Assembly: GCA_012656075.1 (NCBI GenBank)
Contig: JAAKBF010000159.1
Location: forward strand, 806,001 to 870,000
DNA: 64,000 bases
From: Phytophthora hibernalis
Lineage: Eukaryota; Oomycota; Peronosporomycetes; Peronosporales; Peronosporaceae
Direction: 5' to 3'
Part shown: positions 55,490-64,000 of the stretch, piece by piece
How positions within the stretch are numbered: the first letter of the stretch is position 1
Layout: each line of letters opens with the position of its first letter
Program-made: the position numbers and the translations under genes
The notes under the pieces: model-generated
The model's input: the letters and a program-made list of their open reading frames with translations, nothing else
Databases searched by the model: none
Told to the model about the DNA's origin: nothing

Positions 55490-57251
55490 TTATGCGTTCC
55501 TGGGTTCGCGTTCTGAGCAACGTGAAGGCGAAGCCGCATGTTGTCGTCCGGGGAAGGAAATCACGCAAACGCCGCGCAGGGTTGTCCTCAGGCAAAGCCG
55601 TACCCGCCTCTTGACCGCGCTCGAACTCGGCAACAGCAGTCGCATACTCAGGCCCAGCACGACGAACGAAAATATTGCGCGCTTTGAGAAACTGTTGCGT
55701 GTAAGGTTGTGCTCGACCATAATTCTGTCGAGGCCCTCTACGGTAGTCTCATCCATCCCACCGGTCATCCCCATTCTGCTTTCAACGCGAGTTGCCATGT
55801 CTGGGTCGTTAATGTAAACTTGTGCAAACATAGACCGACTATTTGAAGGAGGTAGTAACGATCCGAGTCGGTGACAAACGGACCCTTGGATGCGGAAATT
55901 GTACACTCCACCCCTCGTCACGCTTTCGTCCACTTGTAGGGAGCGAAATCGCGAAGCACCCATCGAATTAAACGCAAACACGTTGTTTACACGCGGATAG
56001 ACTGCATGAACCTTGGATTACTGAAGAGTGTCAGTAATACGGATGGGGCTCTCCGCGCCGTTGGAACATACACCAACCCATTCCGGCAACAGCTGGCAGG
56101 GGTCTCCCCGGAAATTTCCACGCGTTGCAGTGGGGGCAAACCCTCTCGATTTCGCGGTCGTCATCCAAGTATACGTGAGATATAGTGGCGGCCCCGGCTA
56201 CTATGGAAGTGTCGAAATCTTCGTGGTTTGCTAAGCCCATGAGGTACTGGCGAGATCTTCTACGAAACCGTTCAGCCTCCTTCGCTGCTCTATTTGATCC
56301 ACTGGCAACTCTCCTCGCCGCGTTCTGTGCGCCATCGTATCACGATCTTGAATTTCCCTCCGCTCCTCAACCGGCATTGCTAGTCTCCGCGTGATATGGG
56401 ACGTATTGTTCCGATCTCTCATAATTTGACGCTCCTCCGGCGCTAAGTTCTCACGCTGCACTCTATGAGCCTCTGTATCCTGATCTCCGATCCGGTCGCG
56501 CTCAATTCCGTTGATCATATCCCTCCGGGATCTATGCGCGACGATGTCTTGGTCGCGTACGGCTTGTCGATCCGGTTCAAGCATAGCGCTGCGTCTAATG
56601 CTCGCGACAGCGGCAAAATAACGCGCGTACGTAGAACTTGGTTGTCTGGAAGACCGGAACGCCGAGCTCTGGCCCGTGTAGTATCTTGAACCCTATCGCG
56701 CAAGACCTGAGATCCCGACCGACTTGCGCGTTGACGTTGTTTCCTCGCTCTATCCGCCTCACGCACACGTCGAAGCTGGGAAGGCGTCATCTCGGACCGC
56801 AAACGCCTTCCGCTTGATCTGGGCGACGGTATACGTACCGTTAGAGACTGAACAGATGCAACCCCATCTCGAATGAACCCGTTGCACCGGGGCCGCTAAC
56901 ATGTGCAGCCAAAGTTCGTGGCGACTGATCGGCTGGGGATGATATTACGGAAATCTCTGGGTTTGCGCGGTCCCCTACGTGGGACACAGTCGCAACCGAT
57001 ACAGTCTGAATGATAGGAGGGTCGGTACGGAGAGGGGCGACCTGTAAACCTAAAACATCCTCTGTAACCGCTTCCACAGCGTCCCGAGCAGTAGCTGCTC
57101 TCTCCTGCCGCCGAAAGCGACTTAATGCAGATCTTAAATTGGTAAGCCGCCGCTTCTTCGCCGCTGGAGTTTCGTCGCCTCCGGAGGCGCATAGGTTTCC
57201 CTGACCTGCTCCTCGCCCGTGTACTTCCGCTTTCTTCCGTAGTTCGGGCAT
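55490..57251 (-). pseudogene. Helitron Rep protein N-terminal region
   Basis: Frames from the start side: 56841-57251 (polar, basic, begins MPELRKKAEVHG), then 56515-56802 and 56231-56584, rich in Arg/Glu with repeated RRG/AHRxRR units, each about 23 residues apart (RDQDxxAHRxRR), then 56031-56240 with a CPHC...GW segment, and 55490-55981 with GGVYNFRIQGSVCHRLGSLL and FAQVYINDPD, which is characteristic of Helitron proteins upstream of Rep. Frame breaks between pieces. The Arg-rich repeats are probably DNA-binding helices, by inference only. Confidence 0.75.
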
Positions 57252-58129
57252 ACCTACTTAGCGACGGGAATACATTAATTAGTCAAGGTTAAAGGAGTAC
57301 GTCACCATATGTACGCTTTAATGTACCCTAGAAATGCATACATACTGTACGGACAGTATGCTTCACGTATCACCCAGTCATCCCAGGAATTATATCGGCC
57401 CTGTCCGCACCTACGTGAACGATCTCATGATCAGACTAGATCGAGCAACCGCCGCACCCACAAAGAACGCAAAACCTATTAGACCGACGGCATGCAAGCA
57501 ATATATCCGCAATATTCATTATTCTGGTTACAAATCACAGCCCAAGCGACGGTAAAACGCCTCATATAGCCAAGCTTCCGAGCCAACCTTTCCTACTTTT
57601 CGTCCCTCACCTCCTGCACTCCCCCTTAAAGCACGACTCGCCGTTTGGGCCGCCTCTCAATGCCTTTGGAAAGACGGCAGCGAGTTTTCTTTGGTGCTGA
57701 AGCGACAACCCACCGCACTTGTCTTGGTCACTACCTTTGGTGACGCGGGTGAGTGTCAGCTCAATGCCACTAAGCTTATTCAGCTAAGGCAATTAACCGT
57801 TTTATTAGTTGTAAAGGGGTAAGTGGTCAGTTGTTGGGATATGTTCATTCTTTTTCCTATCTTTTTTACATGTATGGTTGGAACTTCCACTGACATCATA
57901 AGCATTGAAGGATCGCAAGTGCCGTAATTCATAGTCTAAATAAATCAATTACACACAATATTGCTTGCAATTAACCAAATCTAGTACGAATCACGTCCTT
58001 GTAGGTGATGCAATCACTTAAACCGAATAGCACAGGGCCGCCCAATTTAGATTGTTAACATGCGGTAAGCGGTTCCAATTGCAAAGCAAAAGGTAAGCCA
58101 TAAGCCCTCAAGTCACCGTTCAAAGTGAC
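57252..58129. other. Spacer between Helitron and Gypsy elements
   Basis: About 880 bp with no recognised gene. One 73-codon frame (57334-57555) has no known domain. I looked for an LTR matching the one at 63218 onward and did not find it. Confidence 0.4.
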
Positions 58130-58141
58130 TCGGCCCGGGTT

Positions 58142-60760
58142 ATGTACCCGTGCCAGGAGACTGGCCGCATGCACCCTGCCGCGGACGTACCTTGGATCGG
58201 AACAACCAAGCCATCGTCGTGTGTCGGGTTAGGACGGGGTCGTCTTCACGGCCAACATCGTGAAACAGTCACTCAGGATGCGCAGGAGTGCCAAGATCTC
58301 CTTTTCGACGATGTCGTAATTCAACTCATTTGGCTTCAGCGTGCGACTAGTGAACTTCACCGGCATGCACACAACGTCGTGAGTCTGCGCCAGAACGGCC
58401 GAGATCGCCCATTCACTAGCATACATGATCACGATTGGGTATCGCGCCTAGTCGAAGTGCTTCAACATCGGGGTCTGTGCGAACTTCGTCTTGAGAGTCT
58501 CAATCGCGTTGAGGGCGTATCTCCACTTCGGCTGGGAGCGCACCTCTGGCTTGGAGTGTACTCGTCGAAGTCCGCGTCCGAGAGGAGTAGGGCGTGGTAG
58601 CTTAGATCGTGAAATCAGCGATGAACCTGTGGTAATAGTTGAGGCTACCCAGGAAAGTTTGGAGTCCCTTCAACGTGCGTGGGAATGTCAGTGCCATCAG
58701 CGACTCCAAATTCTTCGGCTTCGCCTCCAGTCCGTGTTCCGACACATTGTGACCCAAATACGCGACCTTCGACATGCCCCACTCACCCTTCTCTACGCTG
58801 ATTGATAGGTGGCATCTCTCGCAGGCGTCGAGGAAACATTCCACTTTCACGCACAAATCGTCCCACGACGAGCCGCCGATCAGGATGTCATCAATAAACG
58901 AACGTCGACCCAGCACGGACGGGATACCCGGGCTGCCGGTCTTCCCCGTCGAAGACGTCTTGAGTCTCATGGCCCGGCACGACGCTCCAGAAACCGTAGA
59001 GTGCGTTATCGATCAGTCGCTGGTATATTTGCGGCGCGTTGCACAATCCAAACGGCATCCGTGTCAACTCGAACGGCCCGAACGGGGTAATGAAGGCAGA
59101 TACAAGTCGGGCTGGATTTGTCATGGAATGACCCAGAATCCGCTCGCCATGTCGAGTGAGCAGTACGTGGTACTTGTTCAAGTCTTCGAGCAGGTCAATG
59201 ATGAGCGGCATGGGGTATATCATCAACAGCGTCAACGCGTTCACCTGTCGGTAGTTGATGCAGAGTCGAATGTCGACTCCGTTTTCTTCACGATCACGAC
59301 GATCGGCGACACCCATGGGAGTTTTGAGGGTCGGATCATCTTCGCGCTGAGAAGTCTCTTGAGTAGAGCCGAGACTGGATCTCTGAATTTAGACAGTAGC
59401 TTGCGCACGCGTTGCGCCACGGGCTTCTCGTCGCCTACGTCAATGTCGCAGACGATTCCGATGGCCGCGGGTGTCAAGGCGTTGCCCTTTCCGATCAACC
59501 ATTTTCGTCGCCTCCAGATGATTCGACGGAGTCGTTCTTCTTCCCTCGCCGCGATCTCCGGCGTCACTCCTGTAGGTCGCCCGACCTTGAGGTCTTTGAT
59601 CTTCACTTCTTCGGTCAAGAGATTTCTGGGAGGACCGCCATCTCCGCCTGCAATTCTTCGGCGAAGATCCCCGAACCCTCGTTGAAGGTTACTGCGTCCT
59701 CAGCCTCAACGTCGCCCGTTTTATCCTCGGCCAACTGATTTACGTGGTCTAGCTCTCCCGCCTTTCCCGGCGGTATCTCAGGGTCGTCATTGCACACTTC
59801 TTCGTCTGAGGTTCCGACTGCGGTCGTCCCGCGTTCCAGTTCGCATGGCTGCTTGGGTCCTCTCCTGTCCAAGTCTAGTGGACGTCACCATCCCCTGTGG
59901 TGGCCGATTCTGCACTCTCGTCGGGTTTGGCGGCGTGTTTTTCTCGACGCAGGATTCCCTGGGAGTTTCGTAGGTCGGGTGTTCCACCAGCGGTCCACTG
60001 GTTCCGTCGCTGTCCACGTCAGACCAGTGATCGTCCGCATCGCAGGTGGCGCCGTACGCGAGGTTCTGCCACTCCTTATACCGTCGCGAATTTACCTGGA
60101 CGAATCCGAATTCACGCGGCCACCAGGCTAGTGTCACGAGCGAGTCGATCGAGACCGCCTTGTCGACGACATTGGTTATCCGCAAATACGTGCGTCGCCT
60201 GATCTTGCCTTTGACGACGTAGGTTACCCACAAGTCTCCTCTGGCAACCCAAAGCTTGGGACGTCGTGCGATCTTCCAGGGTCGATCCTCACCGAGTCTC
60301 CACCCTTCACCGTGACCGGGTGCATCTTCGCGCCATACAAAGGTCTTCTCCAGATCATCTGGATCCGCACTTCGTCAGGTGCCGTCCGCGGTGTCGATGC
60401 GGACTCCGGCCGGCACCATGAAGTTCATTCCCAAGATCGCGTCTTGACCGACAAGCTCTCCGACCCAGAGGTTCAAGAAGTTCACCAGGTTCCCGGCTAA
60501 GGTCACCTTGATCCACGTTCTTCCCACCGTGTAATACTCTTGTCCCGAATCCCGACGCAGTTCTGCGTCACGCCCGTGTCGATCTGCAGCCTACCTCACG
60601 AGCAAAGGTGGGACACTTCGGCGCCGGTATCGAGCAACATAGTCGCAGGGTGGTTGTTTAGCTTCCCATAAATCTTGCCTTGTCGGTACCACTTGTCCGG
60701 CGCGTAATATTTCCAGTATCCGCGTCGTTCTCCTGGCTGCAAGTCAATCACATCCAACGG
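58142..60760 (-). pseudogene. Gypsy protease, RT and RNase H
   Basis: From right: aspartic protease LLDTGAEVSHLC near 60610-60640 and DAILGMNFMVPAG near 60410-60450; a variable linker; RT from 59618 (WVSPIVVIVKK, LCINYRQVNALT, FGPFELTRMPFGLCNAPQIYQ) with the catalytic box as FIDDIL at about 58890 in place of YxDD; FLGSLNYYHRFIADF near 58630; RNase H with SEWAISAVLAQ, FTSRTLKPNELNYDIVEKE and LTRHTTMAWLFRSK ending near 58175. Order protease-RT-RNase H without a preceding integrase fits Ty3/gypsy. Frame changes near 58970, 59310 and 60230. No active enzyme as written. Confidence 0.82.
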
Positions 60761-63217
60761 AGCTCCCTCTCATAGTCACCCGGGCGTCGAATATTTAACA
60801 CCCGGTGAGCACGTTCACACGAGGTGGGTTCCCGGATGGGTTCACATGTATTATCGACCGGGGTGGTCAAGTTTTCTCTGGCTCCTTCGGGTGGCATCTG
60901 GGCCACATATGCACAGACGGAAACAGATCGATCGTCTCGTACTGGCTTCCCAACCAGCGAGCGATCTAATTTAACATCTTTTCGGCCTGTCCCGGCATCC
61001 TTCTGAGAACTGTACCATTGACCAAGCTGGTTGAAGAACTCTTCCAAAGGACATTTTGCAGCCTCATGAACCTCCCCGCAAGCCTTGAAGGTCCGCAGGC
61101 ATCGGTCGGACGAATGATAACCTACACACTTCTGGTAGGTCAGCAACGCCCAACAGTATTCTACTGTATGACGGCGCGAACCGCAGTGGCGACACTTAGT
61201 ACGGTCTCGTCCCGGGTCTTCTACGACGGGGTTACGGCGCGCGTTTTCGCCCGACGACGCGTTCCCCGTCATAAACAGTCGAGCCCATTCATCGACATCG
61301 CGATCTTGGTCGTACGTCTGGTCGTCGCTGTCTTGAGCGTCGCGTCCCGAGTCATATTCGTCCGTCTCAGCCTGGATCGCGTGGACCGCGCGGGCGGGTG
61401 GTGGCGGTGGGGGTGCGTTCTGACGAAACTTGCTGGATCCGAAGAGAGTCTCCTTTTGACGATTGAGTCCGCGTTGTCTGGCGCGTAGTTCTTCTCCAGC
61501 GTCTCGACATCGGGGAGCTCCATCATGGTGAGACGGGAGGCAAGCTCTTGCTCTTGCGTGTCGAGCGTATTGATGAACAACTCGACGTGTTCCCTCTTAT
61601 CCCCAGCCGAACCATCGTCGTAGTGGACTTTATCTCGCATGCCAGCCACGTTCAGCCCCATACACGTATTCGAGTGGCGTTTCATGGGAGCGTTTGGTAG
61701 CATGGTAGTACCTGCTTGCCGTCGACACTCCTTTGCCGCAGTACTGAATGCGAAACGACTCCGTCAGGTCTGCACATGACTTCATGACATTGTGACTTAG
61801 CTGCAAGTAGCCGGTCCGGACATCAGATCTCCGAATCAGACACATACTTCGTCGCCCGTCATTCCATTCCGTCGTGACGCGGACTTGACCCGATTTAGCC
61901 AGGATCGGGCTTTCTTCTCGCTGGCGTCGCGTCCGTGGAATTCCTTCAGTTCCCCGAACGCGGATAGATGTACGCTCGTCACTCCCCGCTGGCAACACCG
62001 ACCGTGGCCGAAAAGATCGCAGCGGCGTTTCCCGTCGCACCATTGTCTAGGTCAAACAAGTCGTCCGGATCTTCGTCACGACCACGTCGAGTCTCCCTGG
62101 CGTGAGTCGACCCGCGCGAACTCACCGATTCCATGGCCATGTCAACGTCCGCTTGAGGAGTCGCCGTCGCAGGCCTCGGTTTTGGCCTTTTCGCCGGGGA
62201 AGCCGCCATAGCGACTTGTACCGGGGAAGTGGAGGTGCGCATCATCGTCGATTGCATCAGACGACTAACGCGTCTTCGATCCCCTTGGGAACTGCGCTTT
62301 CGCTGGCGGTCGGGGCCTCCTGTTGCGGCGGTGCGAGTGCCTCGGTGGTGGCGAGCGCCCTGGTAGGATGGTAGTGCATGCGCTCGATTTACCCATGGCG
62401 GTTGGCCTGGTGGCATCTGCGTCCGCTTAGGCGACTCGAAAGTACTATCGGATTTGTTGCTCGGTAAGAAGGCGGGTGGTCGCGGCTGCGTCGAGGTCGG
62501 ACTGTCCTTGCGTGGGCTCTGGGACGGGGTTTCAACTGTCCGGCCAGCACCGCTAGAGGTTCGATGAGCACGTGGATCGCGTCCTTCCAGGACAACAAGT
62601 CCCAGTTGTACACCGTCTCCATCTCGAACGCTCCCAGCATGAAGCCTGAACCGCGCAGCATCTTGAAAAGCGCCGACGCCTCGACGTGTACGCTCGTGAG
62701 ATCATTCAGGACGGGGATCGGGCTGGGCCCTCGGAGCTCTCCGATCAACTTCGGCTTGAGGAAGTCCAGAACCGGATGACGCTCAAGCTGTCTGAACAGC
62801 TCGACGCGACTCAGTCCGTAGGCCAGCTCGTCGGCCGTATATTCTCGTCCCGCGTCCTTGCTGGCCGGCTTTAGCGGGATGTCGTCTACTGAGCCCGGCG
62901 CGCAGCTTCTTCTTCTTCGGCTTCTTGCGCTTGAGCTTGGAGGACGGGTGTTGTTGGTCCTCGGTCTTTACGGACTTCGGACCGGAGCGGCCTCGACGTG
63001 AGTCGAGACCCTTGGTGGCTTCTGGGAAGCCACATCGGGACCGGCGAACTGTTCTTCGAACGTCTCCTCTTGATCGCTGGTATCATGGCCTGTCGTGAAG
63101 GTTCCCTCGGAACTCCACGACGCGTCAAGTCTCTCTTCGAGCTCGCTTGCCCGCTTCCGGTTCCTTCTTGACCGTTACGCCATCTTCCGGAGAAGTACTC
63201 CCGGGTCGCGGCACCAT
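60748..63217 (-). pseudogene. Gypsy Gag region
   Basis: The 3' part (60748-61272) has Cys-rich knuckles: CRHCGSRRHTVEYC (CX2CX4HX4C form) followed by CLRTFKACGEVHEAAKC. The capsid-like part (61269-62043) includes LTESFRIQYCGKGVSTASRYY and HETPLEYVY, as in oomycete Gypsy Gag. Upstream pieces at 61979-62416 and 62389-62748 (Pro/Arg-rich, then a helical block with DLTSVHVEASALFKML) and a Glu/Lys-rich N-terminus. At least four frame changes. It binds and packages element RNA in live relatives. Confidence 0.65.
63198..63216 (-). promoter_or_regulatory. Gypsy primer-binding site (tRNA 3'-end complement)
   Basis: On the minus strand it reads TGGTGCCGCGACCCGGGAG, starting with TGG complementary to a tRNA CCA end. 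One base separates it from TGTTGAG at 63218, taken as the LTR edge. An ATG overlapping it could also be the Gag start, an alternative reading. Confidence 0.45.
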
Positions 63218-63599
63218 TGTTGAGTAGCGCCTTAGCAGAAATCTACAAAGCCGTCCTCGCACAACCCTTCGCGCTAGCGTTGGGCAAATTCCGGGCTTTT
63301 GAGTAGCGTATCTCTGGGTGGGGTGTGGTACAAGTAGGTTAAGTACCTATGAAGCGTGCTTCTCAGGCACAGCGCGGATTCTCCTCGCTCTTGCTCTGAT
63401 GTATCAATTGTGCGTGACGACGTCCTCCCTTCTTTGACCTGGGGCGTGCGGTGTTATCGGGCCGGCGTTTCCTCGGTTGTGCACGGCGTTATCGGGCCAG
63501 TGTGTTCTTCGTCTTCGGCGTCGGGTTATCAGCAACGCGTGGGCGATATCGTTTAACGTGTCCCTCTTATTGGGCAGGGTGTGTGTGGGGGTTGAGTAT

Positions 63600-63817
63600 A
63601 CCGATCCAGCAGCGAACGGCGGGGCCGACTTATCTTGGATCTCTTCTCGGTCGAGGCTACTGGATCTTGGAAAGGCGTGGCAAAAACGTGCTTCGAGATA
63701 TGGCACGACGACTTCGACTCGGGCGAGTCGATTCCACCCACTTTGGAGAAGAGAGTTGTGCTGCGACGCCCAGGGAAAGAAGCAGGTAAGCGCAAGAAGA
63801 CGCGTCGAGAACTGTAG
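63600..63817 (+). pseudogene. Relic of a piggyBac transposase C-terminus
   Basis: KTCFEIWHDDFDSGESIPP followed by a Lys/Arg-rich tail resembles the end of the piggyBac protein at 40580-40700 (CWKIWHNTFKNDTEIPNN then a basic run). Only this tail is seen; the Cys finger upstream is lost. No TTAA termini were identified. The last ~200 bp of the window show nothing else. Confidence 0.5.
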
Positions 63818-64000
63818 CTTCGCGAGGGTAACGAGGCTGATGATGAGGTGGACAAGGACGAAATTGAAAGTGCAATCGTTTGATTGCTACCTGCATGTCA
63901 TGGGATGAGTACTCGCTTCTGTCAGATAGGTAATGTACGATTTCTTGAACCAACGTACTTTTTCTCCTAGTTTTTACCTACTGACTGGCTTCATCGGGAA

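Larger units (their letters stand above)
50619..57251 (-). mobile_element. Helitron (Rep/helicase), minus strand, interrupted
   Basis: Rolling-circle transposon recognised by its Rep and PIF1-type helicase parts in the usual order. Coding pieces: N-terminal region (55490-57251), Rep (53914-55072) and helicase (50619-53124, cut by an insert). I could not place the TC...CTRR termini with confidence, so the coordinates are those of the coding part. Many frame breaks show it is inactive. Confidence 0.85.
58130..63300 (-). mobile_element. Ty3/gypsy-like retrotransposon, 3' truncated
   Basis: Minus-strand element with a primer-binding site (63198-63216), Gag, protease, RT and RNase H, in that order leftward. 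Coding similarity stops soon after RNase H at about 58130-58200; integrase and a matching left LTR are not seen. The right limit of the 5' LTR is unknown, so the right coordinate is only approximate. Many frame breaks. Confidence 0.8.

Overview
The window looks like nuclear DNA of an oomycete, most likely Phytophthora or a close relative. The reasons are compact GC-rich genes with short GT-AG introns (65-107 bp where I could place them), a 149-codon calmodulin, the oomycete-type Inr plus CA(A/T)TTT start-site element in front of several genes, and a transposon load typical of that group (Copia, Gypsy, Helitron, PIF/Harbinger, pogo/Tigger, MULE, piggyBac). All assignments come from reading the sequence; no database search was run.

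Layout. Bases 1-7.1 kb hold host genes: an unrecognised ORF, a predicted membrane protein (-), calmodulin (+), a TPR protein (+) and an LRRC57-like leucine-rich-repeat protein (-). A sugar transporter follows at 7.3-9.6 kb, and a second copy, identical in protein sequence, lies in inverted orientation at 42.6-44.9 kb. The 33 kb between the two arms is almost entirely transposon-derived: a palindromic Harbinger element (9.9-13.3 kb), a Copia element (14.3-21.9 kb) with a pogo-like element in one LTR and a TTAA-flanked MITE in its integrase, a MULE relic, a second Copia (25.3-30.6 kb) that splits an older gene, a Tigger-like element, a mitochondrial release-factor-1 pseudogene, and a 5.9-kb TTAA-flanked piggyBac-like element (36.6-42.6 kb) carrying two further insertions. 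Host genes resume at 45.0-48.7 kb with a SPOUT1/C9orf114-type methyltransferase (+) and a PHD-JmjC-4CXXC protein (-) whose JmjC iron ligands are substituted. From 50.5 kb onward the window is again transposons: a Helitron (-) cut by a solo-LTR-like insert, and a Gypsy element (-) apparently lacking integrase.

Two points govern use of this annotation. First, five of the host genes are interrupted by single missing bases (eight events, all -1), calmodulin included, which looks more like consensus error than gene death; spans given for those genes include the shifts. Second, the nested insertions can be ordered from target-site duplications and interrupted reading frames, so the island records a relative history: Copia-1 before its pogo and MITE insertions, the split gene before Copia-2, piggyBac before its two passengers, and the Helitron before the solo LTR.
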